Below, in pieces: positions 1 through 11,850 of a stretch of 64,000 nt of DNA; the stretch's first letter is position 1, and each line of letters starts with the position of its first letter. The notes under the pieces are model-generated. The model ran no database searches. It had not been told where the DNA came from and saw only the letters and a list, made by a program, of their open reading frames with translations. The stretch is from Terebella lapidaria. Its lineage: Eukaryota; Annelida; Polychaeta; Terebellida; Terebellidae. The stretch covers positions 34,722,423-34,786,422 of the forward strand of contig OX424566.1 in the NCBI GenBank assembly GCA_949152475.1. Reading direction: 5' to 3'. The position numbers and the translations under genes are program-made.

Positions 1-600
1 AAGTAACAGGGGAGAGAAACCAGGCAGGGGGTTAATCAACATGGTCGAGGGCGGCAGATGAAATAGAGAAACCTCAAGTAACAGGGGAGAGAAACCAGGC
101 AGGGGGTTAATCAACATGGTCGAGGGCGGCAGATGAAATAGAGAAACCTCAAGTAACAGGGGAGAGAAACCAGGCTAGGGGTTAATCAACATGGTCGAGG
201 GCGGCAGATGAAATAGAGAAACCTCAAGTAACAGGGGAGAGAAACCAGGCTAGGGGTTAATCAACATGGTCGAGGGCGGCAGATGAAATAGAGAAACCTC
301 AAGTAACAGGGGAGAGAAACCAGGCTAGGGGTTAATCAACATGGTCGAGGGCGGCAGATGAAATAGAGAAACCTCAAGTAACAGGGGAGAGAAACCAGGC
401 TAGGGGTTAATCAACATGGTCGAGAGCGGCAGATGAAATAGAGAAACCTCAAGTAACAGGGGAGAGATACCAGGCTAGGGGTTAATCAACATGGTCGAGG
501 GCGGCAGATGAAATAGAGAAACCTCAAGTAATAGGGGAGAGAAACCAGGCAGGGGGTTAATCAACATGGTCGAGGGCGGCAGATGAAATAGAGGAACCTC
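1..600. repeat. 75-bp tandem repeat, 8 copies
   Basis: Eight head-to-tail copies of exactly 75 bp fill bases 1-600, and the array probably continues to the left of the window. Copies differ by few bases. Copies 1, 2 and 8 read CAGGCAGGGGG at the variable point while copies 3-7 read CAGGCTAGGGG, so a block of copies has been homogenised. 75 is a multiple of three and one minus-strand frame is open in copies 1, 2 and 8, but the CTAG variant puts a stop in that frame in copies 3-7, so this is a minisatellite and not a coding repeat. Confidence 0.97.
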
Positions 601-1432
601 CGAGGTCTACCGGGGTTTCCAATGTGACTGACATTTAAAGTCCATAAATTCCAAAAATCCACTTCTTGCATTTCACTTGAATTTTGTTCAGTGATTTTCT
701 CTCTGATTGCATATAAATGACATTTTTATTGTTTATCTTGTGCGTGAGGAAGGTGCGTTGTGCGTTGCTCGAAAGGCCCAAAAAATGTCGTGATATCGAT
801 TGCATACAAAGGGGCTATTAGGTTTTCGTGTCGACAACGGATATGTTGATGTCCTTGAATACGACCTTCGCTGACCTTGAGTATGAAGGCCGCGTTTGAC
901 CTTGAGTAATGAATGAAGGCCGTGTTTGTTGTGAAATTAACAAACTGGTCCCTGGAGTAAAATAAAAAATATACAAGTGTAGTGTTTTGGTGACCTTTAA
1001 CTTCACCGGACGTTATTGTCATATAACGATCATGCCATGCATGATATATATATCCTCACCTGGAAGATTATAGCTTCAACTAATCACATCCAGCACACTG
1101 ATCTCATGCAAGTCTATTTTATACAAACCGTTGTGAATATCTGTGAGGTTCAGTATTTGTTCAAGGAAATCTTTTGAAATAAACCTGCCGTACTCACGCC
1201 AATGAATTGTCATAGTGGTATACTCCCGCACCTCTCACTATTGATTGTATCTCGGAATGCAATCACTGAGAGGGAGCCCTGGAAAAAAACATACTAGTAT
1301 CTCAGGGTTACTAAGAATTAACTTTAACATTGATTTGGATTTTTTCCGGCTAAGTCGCTATTTATTTTCACAAATGTATCATTAGGAATATCTTTGCCTC
1401 ATGTACATTTATGCCTTTCATCGAAATACCTG
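601..1432. other. Gene-free stretch
   Basis: AT-rich sequence with no supported exon, RNA gene or clear repeat. Short open frames on the minus strand (for example 726-1022) show no recognisable domain. An upstream exon of the receptor gene could lie here, but I could not identify a signal peptide. Confidence 0.5.
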
Positions 1433-1434
1433 TA

Positions 1435-2038
1435 CCGCATAATCGCGCATATAAGGACATGTTCTTATATCCGGAATATTGCGTTTTGGGGCTCTCACCA
1501 AAAAAACAAAGTGTCTCGAATATAGGGACATGTTCTTATATTCGAATATAAGGACACCCCCAATAACCCGCATATAAGAACATGGTAAGCTAAATTAATT
1601 AATAGCCACGTTAACCTTTGTGTGCAAGTAGCCTACGGTATAGACAAGTCTTAACCACCACTGATGTCACATTACATTATATTTGTGGGCTTAGGTAGGT
1701 ATTGGAGATACGAATAATTATACATGCGGTCCTGTTGGATTCAGTTTCGTACCATTCTCATTTCAAGTGAGTGCTTTATTGGGAACGACGTTGCGAAAAA
1801 TGGATGGCAAAATCTTTGAGTCGTTTTCTGGCTGATAGAACATGCAATGGGTGTCCTTATATTCGGGACACCAAACGCAAGTGCCTCGAATATAAGGACA
1901 TGGGTGTCCTTATACACGAATATTGCTCTATGGTGCGAAAAAGGTAAACCTTCTCGAATATAGGGACATGTTCTTATATTCGAATATAAGGACATGCTCG
2001 AATATGAGGACAGTGTCCTTATATGCGCGATTATACGG
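1435..2038. mobile_element. 604-bp TA-flanked MITE
   Basis: The ends are inverted repeats. The left reads CCGCATAATCGCGCATATAA and the right, reverse complemented, reads CCGTATAATCGCGCATATAA; both continue into GGACA. Each end is next to TA (1433-1434 and 2039-2040), which fits a TA target duplication of a Tc1/mariner-like or similar superfamily. There is no transposase. The interior holds several near-palindromes of the form CGAATATAAGGACATG followed by its mirror, around 1505-1560, 1850-1925 and 1955-2030. The superfamily is inferred from the TA flank only. Confidence 0.75.
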
Positions 2039-2463
2039 TAATGTATCATTATGCCTTGACATCTAGTTCCTACCATGTTTATAAAAGGTGAAACAAAATG
2101 TGACTGGGATATTCGTACTGGTAATGTAGATCATAAGAAAACAGGTGACTGAATATTTATATGCATAATGGGGTAAAGATACCTGCAAGGAGATGGTGCC
2201 CTCGCTCCAAGTAGCCACTGTAGGGAACGACGAGCCTCTAGAAAAACAAATAACTTTGTCACTGTTTTAAATGGCAGATTACATAGTCTGTTAGTGTCTG
2301 CTTTATATAAAACCACTTGACATTGTCTGCTGCTTCACAATTGATACAATCATTATATTGCTAATGTATCCGTGATACATCTGTGATGATAAGGTACCTT
2401 CGATTACTAATCAAAATTATATGTATAGCATCTCTGGCACATTGCTCTATATGTGTATGATAG

Positions 2464-4660
2464 ATTGCTACGGGGCTGAGTGTCATGCCGGGAACTGCAG
2501 TGAAGTCACTGGATGTGTGTCGTGCATGGGTTCCTACCGGCCGGACTGTCGGCGAGGTTAGTTAGTGAGGCATTTAACATCTTTATGACCAGACCTGTCA
2601 AGCTTGGTGTCTAAGGAATCTGGTATCAAACAGATCAGAACATCCAAGTTACTTATTGCCTTAGCAAGTTACTGTGATTTCTATGGCATTCTGCCGTATG
2701 TATAGATACTTGTAAAAAGTTTGTACACTGTGGAAATGTCGTCTTCCGCAGCTTGTAAAGCTGGATCATATGGCTTGAATTGCGAGAGCAGTTGTTTGAA
2801 TTGCTTCAACCTTGCCTGTGATCTTGTGAACGGTACCTGTTTGCGAGGATGTCGGGATCACTGGTCCGGCTCGATGTGCGACGTGTTCGTCTGGAGCCCA
2901 GCTATCCAGCACTTCACCGTCAGGATCCTACTCAACGACACGTCCTCTGGTCACCAAGGGAACCTGGTCGAGTTACGACTGGTGACGTACAGAAAAGTCG
3001 TCCCCACAGAGTCGTTGTCTTCTAGGGTGGCCGTGGAATCTAAACGGATATGTTCAAGTTAGTACTGAGCAACTGTTGACCACTCCCGCCACCGTAAATG
3101 TGATGTTGTGATATGAGGCAATAACAGTTACTAGTATTTACGATGCCTCAGAATGAATCTAGTTTGTTTGGAATTAGTTGAATTTACAGTGATACAATAT
3201 CCATACAAGGCTCAATCAAGCTTGTTTACTCGTCTGCTTTTGTTGTTTCAGATTCCTCTGCCTCAGAACCACTTTCAGTCGAATTTATCAACGCGACTGC
3301 GCCCTTGACGATCTCGCACAACGTATGTACATGTATTATTTGACACAAAAACACCCACTCTCCGAAACCTGACTACCGTAACGCGCATTATGATAATCAG
3401 GGTTCGGACAGCGATAAATATGTACACGCTCATCATCGTCATTTATCCTGCAGGTGATGTGATGCATGACTATTAATATGACTTGTTTTTTGTTTTTGTT
3501 TTTTTCCCTTTTGTTCGATCACACAATGGCGATTCATGAACTGTTTGTGAATGTTTGGTTTAATTTCTCCTGAACTTTGTGATATTCGCGTTGCATGGAT
3601 CTGGCCCAAATGTAGTCCACACTGTCAGAGAATATAGACTGTCGTGAGACGTTCACAGTATCGATTGAGTACCGACCCGATGACCAATCTTTCTCGTCCA
3701 ACTCCACGTTCACGGTCCACCCGAGCAACTCAGCCGATCATCACCTGGATCTGACCGATGTTGAAGCTGGTAACGGTCCAGCAGGCAGCAGCAGCACGCT
3801 CATCCGGATGAGGAATATTTCTGGTGATGAATTTTCATCGTAATTAGAAATCACGTTTTGCTATTATTCCGAATGTGTAAAAGATGACTGAGTACAATGT
3901 AAAATAGGTCATATATGGATAAATATTCTTGGGAAGTTCAGTTCAAACAGAATTTTTTCCATGATGATAGGAGATCGTTGGAACTATTTTCCTGGCAAAA
4001 CATGCCCATATGGAAACAAATCAAAGCATACTATATATAGCGTTTTTACTGGGACTTCTTTTCCCGGTGGTTATGTTCTAAAGGATGAATACTAGGTCAT
4101 TTTAGTTCATCTGCTCGGGTCGGAACCGGGCTGTGAACTTTCGACGAAAACAAAACGCATTTGATGGTGTTTGTCAGTAGAAAAAAATACCATGAGCTGG
4201 ATTAATTGGAAATCATTGGAATCATGTACAACTTGCAGCATCCGATTTTCTGTGTCACTACCCCCAGCCCTGTCATCAGTATACAACGAGAGCTTTGACC
4301 TGGTTCGGGTGTCGGAGAGCCAGGTGTGGTTACAGTGGACTGGACTTCCCTCAGTGACCCCTGAGCTGGCAGGTCACTACACCTACCAGGGCCAGTGCTG
4401 GGACAGGTCGGGTAACCTCCACCGCGGGCCTGTCGTGGAACACGCACCGTCCCCTCTGCGGTCGTGCGTCGCTGGTCTCACGTACAACACGCGGTATGAC
4501 TGTACGGTCGTAACGTACTGGAACACGGGCGATCAGCGCGAACAGAGAGCGTTCTACGATGCCGTGTCTTTGAAGACCAAGTGTGTCGGTGTGTGGCCAA
4601 ACCCATTTTAGATGCTTCATCGTCCAGAAAATCCTCTAGATCAGTAATTGATATTTTCTC

Positions 4661-4744
<84 letters not shown>

Positions 4745-6760
4745 GCTACCGGTATATATAAATTGTATACATATATAATACACTCAACTCAGTAACTACG
4801 TGTCTGTCATACATGGTGATGTGTCTCCCAAAGAACGTATTAAATTTACTTAGAACTTGGGGTATTATGCTCCATGAAATAGGACTCTCTATTTCTGATG
4901 TTCCCACGCAATATTGTTCTGCCTTTCCAGCGCCCGAGCCGGTGAACATTGTGAACATCACTCTACGACAGCGGTCCGACAGCAGCGCCCTGATTGTGTC
5001 GTACCCGGTAAGTTCTCGATGTTTTCCTGTCACGTGACTTTGCATGCGTTCCCCCACGTGAACTCATTCCGCCAGATTACTTTCTAGAGTGTTTTGACCG
5101 TCTTCTATTGATTTGTTTTTTGTTTTTCCTGTTTTTATATAGCCAGTTGGAAGTATGCATTCTGGGTGTGATCAGATCAGCGCGATATTCATAAAGTACA
5201 GAGCCGGCAGTGATGGAGCATTCATCAGTACAGAAGCTAGCCTGTCGGAGTCACAGGAGATCATCGAGGTGGACAGTGCCGGGAGGTACGAGGTACAGCT
5301 AGTACTGGTCAACAACGCGAACCTGACAGCGACCGGCCACACAGAGTTCATAGATGTCTCGATGGACGTGCGGCGTCTACGATCTTCACAATCCCGCGAT
5401 GGTAGGCTACTTTCTTACACCCGTCACATATTGATGCACTGGTTAAACTCGATGAATGGGTCCGTTTTATATGATACATGATGTAGATATATGCCTACCT
5501 ATGTGGTTAACCTGTTCTGTGATCTCTGTCCTATAGGTATTGTCGGTGGAACAGTCGGGACTGCCCTCTGTATAGCCTGCCTCCTCCTTGGAATCTCTGT
5601 CTGGCGGTGCCGAAGGTTTGGTTACGTGTACTAAAAAGTGATATGAATTTGACTGCTACATCATCACGGTGGGGACGCGATACCCGATCTAACAGTATGA
5701 TGATCTACCTGATCTGGATGATCAAATCACCAGACGTGAGAAATACTGGAATGAATATATGAGTTTTCAATCAACAGTGTCTCGCTCAGCGGTAAATATT
5801 CAGGTTCCCCATTGTAGGGAGCATGGATATTTTTTGGCGCCTTCCCAACATTTCCCATACATGGATAGATGCAGATATACGAACGACAATCCACTTTTCA
5901 TGGCTCTGATTTCTTTTTTCGACTGTAACTCAGCCACTCTGAGAGCAGTCATCAGAACATGATGTGACGACGCCTGCGAAGTCGACTCTCGTGACCTAAA
6001 TTATATTCAAATTTCAAAGCCAACTTCTTAAAATAATCGAGAAAAATATATAACTGTTTAAACTGAAACCATTCGGAGTTATGTTTTTGTCATGAGCTCT
6101 GAAAACGTTTTCTTTTAGTATGATCAAATCATTTGTTTTAGATTGACATTTCATGAAAACCTGAGCAATTAACGACCCATGGTATGTCCTCTGAATAGCA
6201 GACTGTATGCAGTTTTCATGTAATTAGGATTCAAGATGTGAACTGACCAAGCATGGTTAATGTAGATTGTAGACCATGTGAAATCGGGAACCGCCTCCCC
6301 AACCGTTATCAACCCCATCACACAGGAACGAATGATTTACTGGTGAATAACATGTAGGTGTATATCTATATCATCTAAAATACTAGTGTATGGTGGAACA
6401 GTTATGGTTTAAAATATTCATAAATACTTCTCATGAACAGGCCACGGAGTGCACACAGAACGGTCGAAAGGACACCACAAGCAGCCCCTCCAGGATACAC
6501 CAATCAACATGAAATAAACTCGGGTCTTGAAGGTATGTTTCGCTTGTCCATGGTGTACAGAACTGGTGTTTCATTGCATGTGGTCCTGATAAGTTAGAGA
6601 TGCGGCTCGTTGGTTTGTAGACAGTGCTAGTGACACTAAGACGCAAGCTGAGGAGGACTCGGACCAGAGCAGGAAGAAGGATGCGGTGTTAATGGTCCTG
6701 ATGCTTATGATGCTGGTGGCTGCACAGACGCACCTGTCACTGTCCGGTCAGCCCGCCTGA
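2464..6760 (+). CDS. EGF-like/fibronectin-III membrane protein (5' partial)
   Basis: Ten exons join in a consistent frame with GT-AG borders: 2464-2556, 2752-3057, 3252-3322, 3616-3823, 4268-4582, 4931-5007, 5143-5401, 5537-5615, 6441-6532, 6621-6760 (stop TGA). They code for about 546 residues; the signal peptide and first exons are not seen. Exons 1-2 code two cysteine-rich EGF-like modules of the Tie/MEGF type (spacing as in CYGAEC...CVSCMGSYRPDC, then CKAGSYGLNC...CRDHWSGSMC). Exons 2-4 code a beta-rich, N-glycosylation-rich region. Exons 5 and 6-7 code two fibronectin-III-like domains (VWLQW...YNTRYDC; PEPVNIVNITL...GRYEVQL). Exon 8 codes a transmembrane helix (GIVGGTVGTALCIACLLLGI) followed by basic residues. 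The tail has no kinase; it ends in a second hydrophobic stretch (about AVLMVLMLMMLVAA) after an acidic-basic run. It is probably a surface receptor or adhesion protein related to Tie-like ectodomains; the exact family is not recognised. Confidence 0.8.
4664..4741. repeat. (AT)n microsatellite
   Basis: About 39 uninterrupted AT dinucleotides lie in the intron between the first and second fibronectin-III exons of the receptor gene. It is likely length-polymorphic. Confidence 0.97.
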
Positions 6761-7734
6761 TGTACAGAATGACTCGACCTCGCCAACGGGCATCTTTGAT
6801 TTGGCCCGACTAACTCTTTTATTCCAATGTGGTATACTAGTAGTGTCTATAATTTGTATTACTAGTATATTGGCAATTGCTCATTTTCTGCATTGTGCAA
6901 ATATTCAATACATGGTTTGTTGTGATGAACTGAATTTCTGTTTTATCAACTGAATACGGAGTTGCCGTACTACCAGCTATTGATCATGAAACTCCAGATT
7001 TTTGCATCTCGTGTCTCTCGAGAAAGACACGAGAAAATGCTCGGGGAAATCCAGTAGTTTACGTACCAAATGGGGCCGTTTTCATTCTGTTATAAATGCT
7101 ACAAAGGCTAGATGTTAGGTCTCTGCATTACTCTGCGTGATCGATTTATCGAAGGTCTTGGACGTGCCCAAGAACACTACTTCGATACCAGTAATTCAAG
7201 CGCCCTGGCTTTAGGTGCAACAACTTTCATGACATCCTCGCATCATTTGTCGAAATTTGAGAATTCTCGATTGAAATAACTGCTGTTTACCGATGAGCTT
7301 ACAAGACGATGAAAAAAATAAACATTAGTGACTCTGCCAACGAGCGGTGTGATCAACTGGTATACAACGGCGTATGTTTCAATAACAGGTTTATTTAGCA
7401 ATGAACAACACCTTTGATGAGATATCCTGTCGTGTACGACAAACAATCATCTACACCACTTCAGCTAGTATTTCAGGTAACAACATACATTTATATTAGG
7501 CATCGCAGATGAGGATACAAATGTCATGTATTTAGTTCAATAAATTGCAATGACTATGACTGATGGCTGTACAGGATCTACTAGTTTGCATGCTTCCAAT
7601 AAATAGTTTCCATACAATCTACACATTCTACATCTACTGGTGGTAACTATGGATCGAATACCACCAATCTGTCCATTTCAGGTACTAGTACTGGAAAGTT
7701 GTATAATCATGTCACGATATAAGATCATCAAATG
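6761..7734. other. Spacer between convergent genes
   Basis: This is the 3' side of both the receptor gene (+) and the sulfotransferase gene (-), so it should hold both 3' UTRs. A TTTATT at about 7389, which reads AATAAA on the minus strand, is a possible poly(A) signal for the sulfotransferase. No clear AATAAA was found close behind the receptor stop. Otherwise nothing is recognised. Confidence 0.45.
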
Positions 7735-8768
7735 TTAGCAGCATACACTGCCGTCTCCGGTCTGAATGACACACTTGGCTGTATTAGAGCCCCTGTCCCA
7801 TTTATATCCGAACATTTCTAGGTCCGGACCGTAGACTCGCAGTAAATAATCGAAGGCTTTGGGAGAAACTTTGGCAAACTCTGTTAAAACTTTTGTCGCT
7901 AGGCCGAGGATTTTCCTATCGTCTTGGTGTGAGTGTATGAACGGGACAGCCCCTTGATAATACGGTAAATGTTCTCTCACGAAAGCAGCCCCGTCATGCT
8001 CCGCGGTTTCCGTTCGGAAAACTCCGTCATATGGCACTGAGCATACGGTGCAGTAACTACCGTAAGGAGCCCAGTGCTGATTGTGGACTTTGTAGTCGGA
8101 GAGATACTCCGCAAACTCGTGGAACATCGCGGTGCCTGTCCACTCAAGAGTTATGGCTCTATCCGAGAAGTTACGATACACTTGTACAATCTGCTTCCCC
8201 ATAGATCTACGATATGGCGAGTTTTTTTGCACGAGTTTATCCCGCCAGGCTGATATAATCCGCTCAAATGGGTGTCGAACGACAATGTATTTGAAGTACG
8301 ACTGGTTAACCTGACTTTTCTCGTCCATCGACAATTGCCCTATCATCTTCAGCCCCGCCTTGTTCAGGTAGCGGGCATTATGGACGGGCGGCCAAGCCTC
8401 CTGTGTGTAGTTCATAGCGTACACTAGCAGTGACTTCCATGAGGTACACGCCACTTTGGGCAGCGGACAGTAAGCAAGGGCATGTTTGTCATCGACTATA
8501 ATGTGGCGGGAGATATTCGAACGTTTCCTCTTTCTTCGACGACGACTCTGCACATGTTGGGAGTTGTTTTTGCAGTAGGCCCGTAGATGTGCCAGTCGCT
8601 CCTCCTGAGTACAAACTCTCGTCACACTGACACGAGTGTTGGCCAAGGCTTCCCCAGAGATTTCGTAGTCGATCGTATAATTCAGTTTGTCAGCCGATAC
8701 TTTCTCTGGATCATCTTCATAGCTTTCCTCCTGCTCATCTCCATAATTGTTGTCAACTTCGTTTGCTT
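7735..8768 (-). CDS. Carbohydrate sulfotransferase, HNK-1/CHST8-14 type (last exon)
   Basis: Sulfotransferase of the Sulfotransfer_2 family, which in the Golgi lumen moves sulfate from PAPS to glycans such as GalNAc or glucuronic acid. Counting from the TTG-coded residue at 8646 (303 residues), the 5'-phosphosulfate loop PKVACTSWK is at about 63-71, the 3'-phosphate motif VRHPFERIISAWRDK at 123-137, the CxxC-containing WAPYGSYCTVCSVPYDGVF motif at 192-210, and the C-terminal VYGPDLEMFGY at 271-281. The frame stays open to about 8768, where a pyrimidine run then AG suggests a splice acceptor. The added residues form an acidic stalk (such as GDEQEESYEDD). The cytoplasmic tail and membrane anchor must lie in an unseen upstream exon to the right. 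Asn-X-Ser/Thr sites occur at NNS, NQS and NFS. Substrate cannot be decided. All hallmark residues are present, so the enzyme looks functional. Confidence 0.92.
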
Positions 8769-9162
8769 CTTTGTGTACGATAAAGAAGAAGGTTTAAGTT
8801 TGGTCAGAATACATGCACTGATTATACGATGGAATGTATGTCGTGATCACATAGACCTACTAGTAATTGCCACCACACTGGAAAATGATATACCTGGTTG
8901 CTGTATGACGCCGACCCTGTCGGATACGTTATGATTGCCTGGCTCCATGTGAGCCTTGACTGATGGAGCCACAGGTGACAATGTTGTCATCGTATCTGAT
9001 TTCTTGACCAGGGCCAATCTGCGAGAGAAACATATTCGTTGCAAAACATTTTGGCTGGTGTCTGTCTTACTTACACTTGCATATATGGTTCATGATCAGC
9101 CTGACTCCGCCTCTTTGTACACTTTGTCTGGGATGGGACGCACACCTACCAGCAACGTTCTA

Positions 9163-9412
9163 ATTGGCTTGCTCAAGCCCTCTCATTAGTAGATCCACAA
9201 TTTCGTGATTGGCTGGAGGAACCTGTATGAAGGTGTATCGCTTACCTGTACAAGATCCATGATTGGCTGACTCTGCCACGTCTACCTGTACAAAGTATCT
9301 GATTGGCTGGTCTCATCACACACCTATCTGTACAAAGAACCTGATTGGCTGGGCCCGCCACGCCTACTAGAACACGATCTCTGATTGGTTGGAACCTACC
9401 TATACGGTGACA
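9163..9412. promoter_or_regulatory. ATTGG (CCAAT) array, degenerate 42-bp repeats
   Basis: Six ATTGG boxes, mostly within GATTGGCTGG, lie at 9163, 9208, 9262, 9302, 9344 and 9384, spaced 45, 54, 40, 42 and 40 bp. The blocks between share CTACCTGTACAAAG-like sequence, so the array arose by tandem duplication. Read on the minus strand the boxes are CCAGCCAATC, a typical NF-Y site, in the orientation of the sulfotransferase gene and 0.4-0.65 kb upstream of its visible exon. A promoter or intronic enhancer role is inference. Confidence 0.55.
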
Positions 9413-9771
9413 TGACGGAGAGGATCCAGACAAGTAGAAGCAGGGCGAGGCCCTGGACCAGCCGGCCACGAGAGGACCTCATCAACGTTATCAGGGGCAA
9501 CCTCATACTGCATTGTATTACACAATATAACTATGGCAATGTACAACATGACAATACTATTCTCAGCATCATTTTTTGTTGCAGTATTCATTACATGTCA
9601 TCATCAGCTTTTCGTGAACTTGCAATTAGCAAATGTGTTTCATTTATTCATTTCAACACTAGAAGGTTTTGGCATTCTTTACATTCGTGAAGTTACGCGG
9701 GAGTAACACCGTTGACGCAATACACGACCTTATCTAAATAATAATAATGATCTTATATATATAATTATCTA
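9413..9771. other. Gene-free stretch
   Basis: AT-rich sequence with short AATAAT runs near the right end. No gene or RNA is recognised. An upstream exon of the sulfotransferase may lie in this area but I could not place it. Confidence 0.4.
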
Positions 9772-9894
9772 AATAATAATCGTTCATGATATGATATCAA
9801 GCTGTCACCAATGAATCATTACCTGGGAACAGTGTGACGTCATATGCCATCCTTTTCCCGGTCTACAGTCTGTATATGTTCTATGTTTCCGCGA
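9772..9894 (+). repeat. 123-bp inverted repeat, left arm
   Basis: Bases 9772-9894 are the near-exact reverse complement of 12986-13108; both arms are 123 bp. The shared sequence includes TGACGTCATATGCCATCC, with a CRE-like TGACGTCA. The arms may be the ends of a 3.3-kb inverted-repeat element, or two copies of one dispersed repeat in opposite orientation. Confidence 0.9.
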
Positions 9895-10332
9895 CCAGTA
9901 ACAGTCATAACTTCTGTAATATATGTGTCGATATCATAACAACACACGAGGTTGTGTGATGTTGTTATACATCTATGTAAACCTCCATCTCACCGTATCG
10001 ATGAAGAGGTTACAATTGTTGTAAAGTCCAGGCCATACAAATCCGGCTATAGTATATACACCACACGGATGGGAATACATAAGCGAACCATACATGTAAT
10101 CATGAAGTGGAAACCTAACCTTAGCACGGCGATGTCTGTATAATATATCAGCAAGGCGAAGCTGCATGTTTGCATTAAGAATTAATGTCCTGTAAACCTA
10201 CGCCTTCGATCGATATGTTTTCAGATGGATCGCTTCTTTTGCGTGACTTACATGTTATTTCGGTAGACTCACCCCAGAAACACAACTAACGTTACTTCAT
10301 CGCTTGGAGGCCTTCAAACCGCAACCCTTCCA

Positions 10333-10341
10333 CCCCCCCCC

Positions 10342-10378
<37 letters not shown>
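10333..10378. repeat. Poly-C plus (CA)n microsatellite
   Basis: A run of 14 C is followed by about 15 CA dinucleotides. Read in reverse it is a G-run beside (TG)n. Confidence 0.97.
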
Positions 10379-10381
<3 letters not shown>

Positions 10382-11443
10382 CCTGTCACTTCTAAAATTT
10401 TAGAAAATCACCCATTCGTGAATTGTTACCGTGCAGTGAAGTACTTGAGGACAAGTTCTAGTGAGGGGACCACTCAGAGGGGCTGAAATGTGAAAGTCCT
10501 TTGATTTATTTGAGAACTTTCAAGCAATCATCAGAATACGGACCGGTATCGATTTCCTTATGGTAAAAATGGCGCACCAAAGTACTATATTATTTAAAAA
10601 CTCCCAGTTTCTGTTCCAAATGCACAGGTATCACTTTAAAATGTCTCTGTTTTGGTTTGTATAGTTGTATTATGGGCATTCTTCTATGTACATGTGAATT
10701 TTCATGTTCATTGGCGCTGTCACTGTGCGCATGAATATATACATATAAACAAACCGGCCCTTTCTGGGAGTTTGCTTTGCGAGGGATTCACCAGGTGTCA
10801 GCAGCTAACGGTCAAATGCTTGTAGCGTGTGATCTATTCCAAGTTCCAGCAAAATGTGCTGATTTACTTAATATTTTGTATATACTGCTTCATTCTCTCA
10901 TGAAAGGTTACAATGGAGTTGAATGGCAATCCTATATGTGTTCGTATACCATCATATGGCGTTGTGCATTTCAAAGCAGACCATTTGGGTGGATCATCCT
11001 CTGTAGTGTGGAATTATGGGTTGTTATAACCCAAAAATACCTGTGAAATGAGTCATTCTTAGCCATTTTTACTGAAATTAATTGTTAATGAAAACGTCGA
11101 GATAGACTTTTCTGAAATTTTGTTCATTCATCAACGAACTGGTGTGCATTTTTAATAATGTGGGGGTTACCGTGATAGTTATTTTGCTACAGGCATCCAT
11201 ACAGTCCAAGATCAGAGAATTTTACCGTAGTTCACTATAATTTTCTAAGAATTATCTGACATTCACAACTTTGGCGATATATAGCAAAAAAAAAAATGAA
11301 ATAAAGTCGGTGACAAAATGTACTTTGGGAGTCAAATTACCCTTACAAAGGATATTTCATCAACTGTTTCTCTTTTCAAATGCTCAGTGCCATATTGGAG
11401 ATTGTTTGAAAGTCAAAATAATGTAATTTTAGGCCTCGCAGAC

Positions 11444-11470
11444 TCCCCCCCCCCCCACCCCCCACCCCCC
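11444..11470. repeat. C-rich low-complexity tract
   Basis: Nearly pure C interrupted by two A residues. Confidence 0.95.
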
Positions 11471-11777
11471 AAAAAGTACTTCCTCGAGAGGGCCTCTCGC
11501 TAGAACTTGTCCTTAAATTTACTCTAAGGAGTTAGAAAATAACATGTACACACAACATTATCATTATGATGTGTGGCTTGTGCGATTTTTAATTGTGGTG
11601 ACACGTTATGACTATAATACACGATAATACACAATAATTTTTTTTCAGAAAAAAATAATTCAAAATATCATTTTTAGTGTATTGTCGATTTCTTTCTATT
11701 GGTCTGTATTCTATATGTTGCTTTTGCCGAATGAATCGAATAAAAAAAAAATCAGTTTGAGCATTCACGAGTCTTGG

Positions 11778-11850
11778 GGCTGAGTGTGGAACTCATCCTT
11801 TAGGCTAACGCATCATTCCAGCCTAAAAATTGAGTTCCGCACTCGGACCT
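11778..11850. repeat. Imperfect hairpin, arms about 30 bp
   Basis: GGCTGAGTGTGGAACTCA at the left pairs with TGAGTTCCGCACTCGGACC at the right, with about 24 of 31 positions matching around a loop of some 13 bases. This could be a miniature foldback element remnant. Confidence 0.7.

Noticed and set aside
1-600. Open 25-residue repeat frame on the minus strand of the 75-bp array
   Set aside because: The CTAG variant places a stop in five of eight copies.
4171-4611. Independent start at 4171 for a fibronectin-domain protein
   Set aside because: The real exon begins after the acceptor at 4267; the upstream part is intron, and the phase matches the ten-exon model.
8587-8934. Plus-strand frame with a convincing transmembrane helix opposite the sulfotransferase
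   Set aside because: It is the antisense of the acidic stalk: GAA, GAG and GAT codons read backwards give Phe, Leu and Ile. The sulfotransferase frame explains the sequence.
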